NCBI GenBank assembly: GCA_037178975.1
Contig: JASJZH010000003.1
Coordinates: 930,001-994,000, forward strand
Length of the DNA stretch: 64,000 nucleotides
Source of the DNA: Oscheius tipulae
Lineage: Eukaryota; Nematoda; Chromadorea; Rhabditida; Rhabditidae
Direction: 5' to 3'
Numbering within the stretch: the first letter of the stretch is position 1; every line of letters begins with the position of its first letter. The position numbers and the translations under genes were made by a program. The notes beneath the pieces are model-generated. The model saw only the letters and a list, made by a program, of their open reading frames with translations, did not search any database and was not told the origin of the DNA. This document shows positions 47,001-59,000 of this stretch, piece by piece.

Positions 47001-50000
47001 TTGGACATGGCGTCTCTATGACTGAGTAGTTGCTGAAACGTGTTCTTGTCTGTCACTGAGTACACGTAGAGGATGGCGTCGGCCCAGAGCGTGAACTGAA
47101 AATGATCCGATTGGAGTCGCTTAGGATTGAGAGATTTCGTGCGTCACTGCCAAGTGTCTTTTGGTTCTGAGTTTTGATTTCTCTGTCTCTCTGTCCCTCT
47201 TCTCCCTTTTTCTCCAAGCCGGTATACTTGGCACCGTATTGAGGGTGAAGCAAGGGGTCCGGATTTGGAACCCGATCCCCCTTGTGTTGGTGGTCAACAC
47301 AGTGTCACCTTCCAGCCCTTAGCCCCCTTACCTGTTCGAGCTGTTCCTCAGTGGGACGGTGTCCCTCGTCACGGATCAGCAGCAGATGTGACTCGCCGTC
47401 AATCACGACCTCTTTCTTGAAGCGGCCTCCTGAAAAAAAGACTATAATTATAGTACTGGTGACAGTCGACTGGGGCCAAGGTTAATGAGCTCCCCTCAAA
47501 AAGCCAGGGGTCCAGGAGACCGGCTTTTGAATCTTGGACTGTTCTTTAGGTAAGGGTCAATACAGAAGATTCACAGTGGCAGATGGAGAGAGTTAAGGGT
47601 CAGATCAGGAGCTACAGCACAGCTGGGTCACTACCAGTACAGAACAGTCGAAAGACGAGAGAGTCAGGGACAGAGAGCCAAGAATAGTACTAGAGCATGA
47701 GCCGAGCGACAGTGACCGCTCCAGTGCATTCGGATGAGACTACAGAGACAGGGTAAAGGTCTGGGCAGAATAGGTTCAGATAGTATGCGTCAAGCGACGG
47801 ATCTCTGAAGCTACTGAACTGCTCTAAACTTCTGGCAGAGGACCTTCGATTCAGTCACAAACTGTCTCTGTCAGGGTCTGTTCTTTGAGTACAGAACATA
47901 TGTCTGTTCAATCGGATAAGTGTACAGAGACAGGAGTCAGGGTAAAAAGTCTCTGTCTCTCAAATCAGACACTCTAGATCTGATTCTCACTGGTCTCTTT
48001 GGTGTGCATACTAAAGGTCAAAGAGTCAGAGAGTCTGGTATGAATAGAGTTCTGGTTCAAAGAGAAAGAGAGACAGTATCACTACCGAACCGGGTTGCGG
48101 GCCGACCAAAGCAAAAAGACAAGCCGCCCGTCTCCTCCCCTTTCCCGAGGCGCCGGTCAAGATTTGCTCACCCTCTTGGGTTACATCTGCCCCCGGTCTG
48201 ACCATCTGATCACGCCCCGCATGAGAACTACCTAAATATTTATGGAATGAGCATGGGATGAGGGTCTAAAAATGGGGGTGAGCAAGAGAACAGGACAAGT
48301 CAATCTGGAGAGGGATAGCTGTCAAGGGGGCCGGACAGCTGCTGACGATGGCGCTCATAAAGGTGGCCAGCGGACAAATAATGACACGTCAGTTGGTCAG
48401 TCAAGAAGGGAGGTCCGAAGAATGAGGAAGGAAGGATTGCGACTCTTTAAGTATTGATCAAGACTGTCTCTCACCTGACTTTCTCTCCACTGAATACAAG
48501 ACATTTGACTGGTCGGCAGGCTAAGAGTATAGAAACAGGAAACTTCCACCCTGTCTGCTACGGAGACTCATGCTCTCTCACTCAGTACTGTTTCAGATCC
48601 GAGACCATCTAGTCTGTCAGCAGCTGTCTCTCTGTCTAGTCTAGTTCCTTGACTCCTACTCTTACTGATATCTATACTATTCCACATGTCTATACTGTCT
48701 CTCTCCCTTACCCTGAACCATGTGGTTTTAAACTAACTTTTAAAAGACCATAAGTACAGACCACTTGACCCGGACACCTGTCCCCCGGGTCTCTTTCAAA
48801 GTAAAAAAGCGACATCTGGCACTTCTTCCAACTAGCCCCGTACCTCTTAGATCGGCATCCGTTTCATCCACCATTAGAGCAGGCCTAATGGGGCGGAAGG
48901 GATAGTTGCCCAACTGTCCCATCTTACTTATGGGTTTTTGTCAGTAGAGAGAGAGAGAGTCTGACCCAGATACTGGTAGGCCCTGAGGGTGATAACCACA
49001 CAGGGAGAGTATGCGTCAAGAGATCCGAACAGAACTGTAAGTGGACTGGACATAGAGAGACAGCTTACCGTAATTCCTTTCAAAACCCCTCCCATCTATT
49101 TGTTCTCCCAATTTGTTGCAATTAGTCGGAGCAAGGCTCCTAAATGTATAGCCTTTTTTGTAATAGAGACTCGGCGCTACTTGCGCAAGCCTTCCCCCGT
49201 CATTAGTCCCGACCTTTGTCGGCCTGTTGCCCTTTACAGCCTGAGACTGGCCAGGACACAAAGATACCTTTGAATTAGACCTGGTGGTAAAGGATCAACA
49301 CCTATCACATCGGATTGTCACCTCAGGGGATTGGAACACAAGGGTGTGGGCAGTGACTGACTCATGTTCAAGAGAGTCAGTGTTAGGAAAAGAGACACAC
49401 ACATTCTCTTTCTCTCTCTCTCTCTTTTGACTAGCGTGAGAATCAAAAGGATTGACCAGTAAGAAACCAAAACTCACCCTCAGGCGACTCTTCTTCTGTG
49501 TACTGGTTGGTCAGATAGCGATGGATGAAGGCGTTCTTCTGTGAGCGTGCTGACCCGACGACACCCTATAAAATGTACATTTTCTCCTTGACCCATGGCT
49601 CACACAAGGTGTTAACCCTGCTAACAGATCTTTCGTGTAAACATGAGAGGAAGACAAAGAGTTTGGTCAAGCTGGGCTCTCCCGACGGGAGACTGATGGG
49701 GACAGGACAGGGAGACAAAAAATTGGTGGAGATATCTGATTGACCTCAAAGGGGCGGCTTGGTCAAAGAGACGGAGAGGAGTGAGTCTATGAGAACATTT
49801 GTCACCGGCATAATGTGGTTTTTGAAAGGGGAAAGACTGTCTCTGTCTCTGTCTCTTGGTTAATTCCCAATAGGATCAATGGGACACAGCCGTTTCCTTA
49901 GCCTAATCCCACTACAAAGTAGCCGACTCATACTGTTTCTCACTCTCTATTGTCTTTTTGCATGTTGCAGTTAGCACCTCTCGACCAATTAGAGTTACCC

Positions 50001-53000
50001 AACGGTCGATAGTCAACAGAATATAGAGAGGTAACGTGTTAAGAATTCAAAGAAGCCTCCTGACAGATGGTTTTGATTGACACGGTCATTAGAGGAGAGG
50101 TCTGAAAAGGGGGAGGGACAGATGACTGTGACTGTCTGCCCCTTAGGGACTGATTGGTCTTTAGTTAGAATGAACAATTAGGTAAAGGGTGCAACAGACT
50201 GAGGGACAGAGAGTTCTATGATCCAATCAGAGCAAAATCTCTGTCCCGAATCTCTCCTGCAATTTATGGCCAGTTACGTAACAGCTTCTTGACGCGGGCT
50301 CTCCGCGTACTCAAGTTGTGCTCTGACAAGAGACGGTCGAGGCCAGGTGCAACTCACCTGTCCTATCCAGGCATATAAGAGCCGAAAAACAAGAGAGGCA
50401 ATGTATTAGACAGTAGTCTATTAGATGCCAATTAGGGGGTATGGGGGATTTGAATGTGTCTCTTTGTCTCTCTCTCCCTCTCTCCGTCTGTCTCTCACTC
50501 TCAGTAACAGTTCGACTACCATATTTGTCCAGGAGAATTACGATACAGTTGCGTACTACCGGTAACCGAGTAAGCATCCCGTTCCGTAATATTGTTTGTC
50601 TTCCACCTATTGACTATCTCGACTACTGACTCTTGATGGATAAGGATGAGTTATGTCCCAACTGATTAGCGCAATGAATTGATATGATATAGATTAGGAG
50701 AGATACGAGAGCGTCTGGACAAATCTAGAATCAGGGATGGTACAGGACAAGACTAGAGAGTATGAGTCGAGTGAGTTGTCAAACTATGCTTGGGGAACAG
50801 AACTGAAGAACAGAGTGAGAGAATGGTACTGAAAGTGAACAAAGCAATGGGGCAGATAGTCAAGACAAGTGTCTAGAGAGTATGAGTCAAGTTGTCTACT
50901 CTAGTCTCTTTAGAGATTGGTAAAGATATACTCAGACTAGAGAGTATGGGACGATTCGAGAATACTGAACTGAACTTAAACAGTAGTCATGCTAGTAAGA
51001 AGAACGTTGAGAGCTTGGAAAGAGTCAAAAGTAAGAGACACATTGAAAGAGTAGGGGTAGAGGCAACTCAGAGTAGGAGAATAAAAAGTCGAACTCTTAC
51101 AGTAGATGGTAGTCGAGAGAGTAACTGTTACTGTCACTGAATCATGGTACAGAGGTAGGCCAGAACCAAGTTCAGTTCCTTGATCAGTTGTCAAGGCATG
51201 AAAGTATGAGTCTCAACATTTAAGAGTCGCGTGTATATGAGACAAGATATTTGATAAGAACTGTGAGTCGACTGAGAATAGTTGACAGCTAGAGAGACCG
51301 AGAGACAATCTGGAACTTGTCCCAGTAGCCCATAGCCAATAAAAGGTGACGTAAGAAGAGTCGTATCTCTGCTATGCCAAGGCCTGACGCCACTCCTAAT
51401 GACCGAGCTTATGTCGTCCATCCCCCTGACAGTTACGCCATTCTCGCGCAGCTAACCCTCTGGATTCATTCTCTGAAGATAAGATCGTCCAATTATCGCA
51501 ACGTGGGGTGGCAGAAGGCTCGCAGCTGCTAAGAGTTGACCACAGTTTTGTGGGACCTAGTGAAAACTGGTGATCCTTTGGATCTTTAGGGACTGTTTGC
51601 TCTTCGCACCCCCATTCTACACGACCGGAAGAAGAACCCAAGGTGCCAAGTGGCTGTGACAGGGGACGTGACCTGGCTTTTGTCCGACAGGATGACTAAT
51701 TGTGGGATGTGACAAGGAGGGTTACATCAAGGCGAAAAACAGTACATGATGACATCAAATGGAAGGACAGGGAGAGAGATAGAGAGATAGAGAAATAGAG
51801 AAACAGAGATACAGAGATACAGAGAGACAGCGATACAGAGAGACAGAGACATAAATTGATAGGGAAGGCAAGAGGCAAGAGTCACGTGACAGTAGGCTCG
51901 GGATAGTGAAGAAAATCCCATAGGGACAGAGGTACAGTGACGGAGGGTATGGGATATATAAGAAGATGATCGAGGGGGTCAAACCCCAGTAACTCTTATA
52001 CTACTCACCAATCGAAGTTCCCTGATGTTCCTGCTGAGAGTCCATTCGTGACTGTTGACGAAGGCGTCTGAAAAACGGAACATTAGTATCGATAGAGTAG
52101 GTCAATAGACTCATACTCTCTCACACTTTTTTGAAGACTTCAACTCGATACTTTAAATGACAGTAACCCTATTTTCTTGACATGTACTCTTCCCAGTGAT
52201 ACTGTAACCCTGTCCATCTCTTATTGTGAGATAGAGAGAGTACACGTCTATCACTAGTCCACGTGGATGTACTCTCACTTTATCATACAGTACGAAAGTC
52301 CTCGTCTCATTCTCTATCCAAGACTACAGTAAATTATGATCCTCGACTCATATTCTATGCCAGTCTACAGTAACCCAAGTTTCTTGACTCATTCTTGACG
52401 ACCCAAGCTACAGTAGCCTGCGCCCAACTCATACTATCTACGATAGTTTAGTACCCATCTTGGTGTGACCCATACTCTCTTCAAGACTTTCAGTAACCCA
52501 AGCTGCTTGACTCATACTCTCGCTCTCACACCCAGTCCCCCTACATTTTTTCTTCGGTCTTGGCTGTCTGAACTGGACGACTCTTGGCTCCGGCACCGCA
52601 AAGCTCTGTATCCGAACCGGCTTCCTCCTTCCAGCCGCGGTCTCCTCGAAAAAGCAGGCAGCGTCAGCTGACGGTGCTCTCTGATAGCTCCGATACGGTT
52701 GGGGTGTCGAGAAGGAGACGTAAGGCTGTCTAACTGTGGTGGCTGTCGGAGCCACGGAAGTCCCTCTTCTCTTCTTCGGACTCCGTTCCCTTGGCTCATA
52801 GAGACTTTTCGACAGATCCTTCCTGGATCCACGGTTCCAAAACTCTTTCAGAGCGCGGGAGAGTCTCGACCGACTCTTTTTCCGCTCATAATAGGAGCCG
52901 GACAGCTCCTCGGGATCGTGAATGGTCATGTTCATGCGGTAACTCATGGAACAGCCGGACGGAGTACTGTAGATGCTTCGATTGAGGTCAGGGTACCAGA

Positions 53001-53064
53001 GAGACGAGGATAGGATACCGTAGTCATCGTAGTCGAGACTGGTATGGGTTCTGGCTAAGGGCAT
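41514..53064 (-). CDS. AGAP: AGAP, proximal-promoter form, 1032 aa
   Basis: The same thirteen shared exons are preceded here by an alternative first exon, 52545-53064. It encodes 173 residues from [16 protein letters not shown], ends in AAAT|GTAGGG in phase 1, and fits the acceptor at 52067 exactly as the distal exons do. The alternative N-terminus is Tyr/Ser-rich, then strongly basic ([35 protein letters not shown]) and shows no known domain. It lacks the canonical AGAP N-terminus, so it likely gives a differently localised isoform. Total length is 1032 residues. An upstream exon feeding the ATG is not excluded. The long open frame, basic clusters and exact phase make a chance frame unlikely. 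Confidence 0.8.
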
Positions 53065-56000
53065 GGTTTCTGGACTGTGTGGGTTATATGATCAGAACAT
53101 CTGAAAGAGCAGAGGTTGTGAAGAGAAGAGAGTTGGGAGTACGGTAAGAGTAGGAATAGATGATAACAGTGAGTTCAGAACCAGAAGGTACATGGGATGA
53201 GAGGCAGGACAGAACTGAACTACAGTCATAAGAGTCAACCTAGGCTGAAGTTCAAGAGATAGAGTACTGTAACACTCGCTCTCGAAAAGATAAAGACCCT
53301 CGCATGAGCGGTAAGAGCACGCTGGGAAATCTGAAAGTTTAGAGAGTTTAGAGTCAACCATAGAAAATACTGGAAAGGGTGCAGGGACAGATACAGACTG
53401 AGGGACACAGTCTACTGAAAGACAGGCAGAAAACAATTTATGAATATACTATTTGCGAGTGAGTAAAGTCTGAACTGAACTAAACAAGACTAGCTGATCA
53501 AGAGGCTGAACTGTACCGAACTAAACTGGAATTCAGCCTAGAGTCAAGCCAGAAGAGAGTCAAGTTGGTGAAGATTCGAAACTGGACTAAACAAGACTAG
53601 GCGGTCAAGAATTAGGCTGGTCAAGAGTCAGAACTGAACTGAACTGAACAAAAGTGGGTAGTTAAGAAAGATAGTGATATAGCTAAGATGGTCAAGAGTC
53701 AGTACTGTATTGAACTGCAGAGTACTGACTGCCTGTAGCTCAAAAGAGACGTCCGAACTGAACTGAACTACCCTGGTCAAGGAAACATAGCATGTCCTCG
53801 TAGTGTTCCCTTTTGCTCTTCGGAGCTCTTTTTATTGATAGCTCGATGTCGCTGGAATTAAGCGAGGGACGGCACTCTTCCACCCCCTTCCCTTCCCCTT
53901 TAATGTGACTTTTATAGGGTCCCGACGGGATTCTCTTTTCGGTCCAAAAGCCGAAACACTAAGACCTGGACCGGAAGGTAATTATGTCTGACTACCGAAC
54001 CGGAAGTTGCGCCTGATGCCCCTATTGTGAATGTTGAGGATTCTCTCACTGGGTCAGTTTACCGACGGAAGCCGCGTAATTATAGGCACAAGTGAGAGTC
54101 GCTCTGGGTTTTTCTACAAAGTCTAGGTCGAGCAGGTTGCTCGGCTACCTACTGTCCACTGAACAAGCCTACTGAACAAGAATGACAAAGAACAGAAAAA
54201 TAACTCTCACTTGTCTTGAAGATAGTATTACCGTATTGGACTACTGGTCAAGGGTCAGAATAGCAGAATCAATAAGTTGTCTAACAGCAAGAACGCCACG
54301 TCTGGAAACAGTCAGGGCCACACCGAAGGAATTTTCTGAAAAATGAGAGAGACAGGGACCTCAAGTTCGAAAGAGTCGACCGACAAAAAATCAAAAAAGG
54401 TCAGAACGATGGTCGAGAGTCAAGAATCAGAGCAGCAAAGAACAGCGATAGTGACAGTGACACAGCTTCAGAGAGGACGAGAGTCGAGAGTGAGTGGTCA
54501 GCCTTTCACCAGACTGCATAACCACTCTCCCTCCAGACATTACTCGCTGAACTCATAAACTGGACTCTCTGCCTCTCGCTCAAGGCGGATATGCCAGTCA
54601 ATCGCCGGCTGCGTTGTGGAAAAAGGAACGGGCAGATTGCGGTTGCGCAATCCCTCTCTCTCTCTCTCTCGCCTCACGCTATATAGCCAGAGGGGGACCC
54701 AAAACCAAACTGACTCATCTTCTGGCTCCAAACATAATGAAAAGAGGGGGCGCCAATGTGGGCATCAATAGGCTTTCCATTACCAGAAGAGGCTAAAGAG
54801 GAATTGGTTTGAACAAGATCAGTTCAGACCAGAAGGTAGTCAAGAGATAAGAGGTCTGGGATTTCGGAGAGTACAGAATCACAAGATTCAGCTGAGTTCA
54901 GAGACGGTCAAGTGTCACGGACCAGAGAACACAGCACAGAGATTGGAAAAGAGTCAAGGTGACAGAGTGTGAGTCAAGAGTCTATAAAGAACAGAGATAG
55001 AGAGGCAGAGAGACTTCCTGTTCTTTACAAAGTTCATAGCCCATCCCTTGAAGTCTCTTCTTGCCTGACAAGACTTGTCAAAGAGACTTTGGGATGAGAG
55101 ACAGCTTATGAGAAATCTTTGAAACGAATCAACCACTTGACCGATTCCGACCCTCCAAGGGATCAAGGGAACAGATGTTCTTTCTAATTGAGAGTCAAGT
55201 GAGAGATCAGGACAGATGGGGGTCTGAACCAACTCTCTCTGTCCCTAATAAGAAATCCCGGAGAGAGTCACTAGATTCTGAGGACCGATACGGGAGAGAG
55301 ATAGATATACTGGACTGCTTGACCAGATAAGAGACTAGACGCAACTCTTGGGGACAAGGTCAGATATCCTTGACTCTTTCTCTCTCCTCATTAGCATCTA
55401 GACATTTCACAGCCGGTCACAAACATAAGGAAGCCTCCCCCGGCAGGGGGTCTGTCAGCAGCAGCCGCCGGGGAGGAAATAGGAATCTTGGCCGTCAGGA
55501 TGCCTGGCTTCCTGGGGTGCGAGAGGGACAGAAAGAGGGCAAGGAATAAACAGTAAACTATAGCGTAAGAGTCAGCTTCTCACTGGGACAGAGAGGGTAT
55601 AAAAGGTTTTTATATTTGAATTGTAAATTTTCTCGGGGGTGGGTCATGAAAGGAGAGAGACAGAGTGACAATGAGACAGTGAGACAGCGAGACAGAGGCA
55701 GAGAGACAGAGTATGAGATAGTCAAGAAACACCAAAAAAAATCAAAAGCAGACCGACTGTCCTTGATTGAGAGTGTAATAACGAGCAAATAACCCATGCA
55801 CAAGAGCCTAATTACTGTAATCTGTCCGGTCGGTCGGGATGAGAGTACCTCTTGCCCAAAGTGGTATCTCACTCTCTCTCTGCCACAAGCCGGATTAGGG
55901 CCTGTTACACCGACCATCGGAACCCTCTACATGCACGACGCAATCGAGTTGATACTTTTCGTTCTTTTTGGCGGGCGGCACTGCCTTATGATGTGATGAT

Positions 56001-59000
56001 GAGTTGGCCCACCCTGCTGTTGGGAGAGAGAAATGGCTCTTACTCTCTCTGTGTTTCAAACCGAAAGGGAACAACTGTCGCCAGCCGCAACGTGTCATAA
56101 CCGATGGGATCAGATGACTGACTGATCACTTACAGCGGTCAAGGGTCTGTTCCTGTTCCTAGTCTTAAGGATCCGGACTCACTTTCAAAGTATTCCGTTA
56201 AAGATGAGCCTGAGACGGACCGAGGCTGGCACTGGACAACGAGGCTGTCAAGCGCAATAGATCTGCTAGTCTATCTCATTGTAAGAGACGAGAGTGAGAA
56301 TCAGTAACAGTTTAGTTCTCCTTACCCTTTCTAGGAGTCAAGAGTCGAGCTGTAAGAGAACTGTGCCGTTCTCCGAAATGACTTCCAACAGACTATGCCC
56401 TGAATCTATCCAAGAGACAAGAGTCAGTACTTCTAGATCAAGAGTTATATCAGTACAAGCCCAGAATGGTTCAGTCCCCTAAATGACTCTCAATATACTG
56501 GACTTGACTGTCTCTTTAAAAAAAAAACGGTCAAGACCAGTTCAGTTCAGTGCCCTCAAGTACTCTCACCAGAGTTTGATCCGACTGTCTCTATCACTCT
56601 ATCAAGAGTCAAAAGAGTAAGAGTACAGAACAGTTGGATTCTCCCACTGAACTGACCCCCTTCATGAGTTAAAAACCAGAACAGTAAGGGCTCTTAACGA
56701 TGCTCTACCAAACGGAGTTCCTCTGACTCTGTCTCTGAGTCAAGAGTCAGTCACAAAGAGTAGAGACAGATGAGAGAGCGCTTTTGTTGACAATAGAAAA
56801 CTTCGAGGCTAAAGAGGAGGAGGAGGCTCTGCTGGGGGCTAAGTGGTCTCTTTCTGGCGGAAAGTGTGAGAAGTTGTGGGCTGTGCGGCGACATAACAGC
56901 CAGCTTTATGCGCTCTTCCACCTGACCAAAGTCTCTCTCTCGGTCAGTGGTGTCACATTGCACGGGTCGAGGCATCAAGTGGGTCATTCGAGCTGGATCT
57001 CTTTCTGTCTTTTGTGTTTATAACTGAGCTGTTTCTGGTTCTGGTTAGTTCTGGTTAGAAGAACAGTGAGAGTACTGAATCTAGGAAAGAGTCAAGAGTC
57101 GAGAGACAGGAACCCAACAGGACAAGAGTCACATTTCCAATTGTTCCAAAGAGTCGGGAGAGACAGAAGGAGATTTAGAGAGTTAGTTGACCAGTAACAG
57201 TCAGCCAGTTAATTAGTTAGTCAGAGAGATTTAGAGTGTCGGAATGGGTCAATTGACCAGTAAGAAGACGGGGACTGAGGGAGAGTTAAAAGTCATTACA
57301 ACAGAAACCGAAAGGTTAGAGCGCAGGACAGTTTGCCTACCAGTAGAGAGACAGTACAATTTCGGACAGGTCTGGTCAAAGAACTGTCAAGATACAAAAA
57401 GTCGGTACCAGAGAGACAGGAGGCTCAGTTTACAGGCCAGTCAATTGAACAGTACAGAGACAATAAGAGTCCAAACAAATCTGGTCTAGAAATTGTCAAG
57501 AGTCAAGAGTCTGAACTTGAGAGGCTAAAGCTACTAAAGCTACACAATGGTAGAATTAGGCAGTATCCAGAGAGACAGGGGCTGAAAGACTGGCCAGACC
57601 ATCTCAGATTCAAAAACAGCCAGCCGGCATGCCAATTTGACTCTTTCTCTCGGCCAGTGCCTTTGGTCTATGGCGCCATCTACACCAGATTGCGGGACTA
57701 TTACCAGCGATGGATGTTCTAACAGGTGTCTCATCCCGAAGGACACACACACGCGCGTGCTCAAGTAGCATTTGGGTCTTGCCCCCTTTCTTCCTATTGA
57801 AGCAATCAAAGGCAGGATGAGTCAGTGGCAGACAAAGGGGAACTCTAGAAGTAGAAAGACGAAAGGAGAAAAGGGCAGGAAGCCTTCCTTTTTTGTGGGA
57901 CAGAGACACGACAGAGAAAGATGGTAATCTTTAGACGGTTCCGGACTATAGTGACTCCCGACTGTACCTTTCTTGAGGAGAAAAATAATTGGGAGTGAGT
58001 ACCTAAGAGTCAGGGAGACAGCGGTAGTGTGATGAGACAGGAACGGTAGACAAGGGACAGTCGGTACAGTTCAGAGCAAAGGACAGTGCCCAGTAGGGGT
58101 TCAGAAGAGACAGAGGACAGAGACTCAAGGGTCAAGAGTAGATAGCTTTTACCTGTTTTGGTGAGACAACTTCTAGTATGAATAGGGTGAGACAGATACT
58201 GAGAGGCAGTAGTCAAGAAAACAAGAAAATTTGTAGAAGAGTCAGTTCAGGAGAGAAAAAGAGTCTATTGAGACGACAGTCCATGACAGTCCAGAGTCAA
58301 AAGTTATGAATTCTACAGACAAGATTAGTTCAGTGTGAGAAAAAGAGGTTCTGTGTAGTAATCTTATGGTACCTTAGAGGAAAAAGTCAAGGAGACAGTC
58401 AAATATACGCGATACTGTACAGAAGGTATTTGACTGTCTCACAGATCTAAAGTATTAGACAGTCGCTTTCCCAAAAAGTACCATCTTCCTCCGATTCATT
58501 CCACTAGTCATCCTGGAAATGCCTGCACTAGAACAATGGCTACGACTCATACAGAGCGGAGCGCCATTTGGGAGACAATACTTGGTACAAAAGTGTGCAC
58601 AAAGATGGTAGAAGGCCAGTCAGAACTACCAGTCGGGAGAGAGAGACAGACAGAGAGAGAGAGAGAGGCAGAAGAACAGAGAGACAAAGAGACAGAAGGA
58701 CAGAAAGATGGAGAGACAAAGAGACATAGAAAAAGAGATAAAGAGACAGAGAGACAGACGAGCCCCAAAGTCAGAGAGTCACCTGGTAAAACAAAAGATG
58801 CGATCGGAGAAAGAGTCATCGGGGGTGGCTGACAAATAAATACAGAAAAAGAAGCATGACGAATGAATTGGTTACAGGTGCCGTTCGCGAACATCTGCTC
58901 TTTGTGGGCTCGAAACCCGTGAGGCAAAAACTGTCTCCGCGTTCCCAGCAGAGAGACTTCCCAGCCACCTCTGTCTACCTAATCAATCAAGATCTCCTTG

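Noticed and set aside
55895-57909. Several 60-130-codon open frames on both strands
   Set aside because: No motifs, overlap one another, and rest on AGTCAAGAGTC-type repeat sequence.
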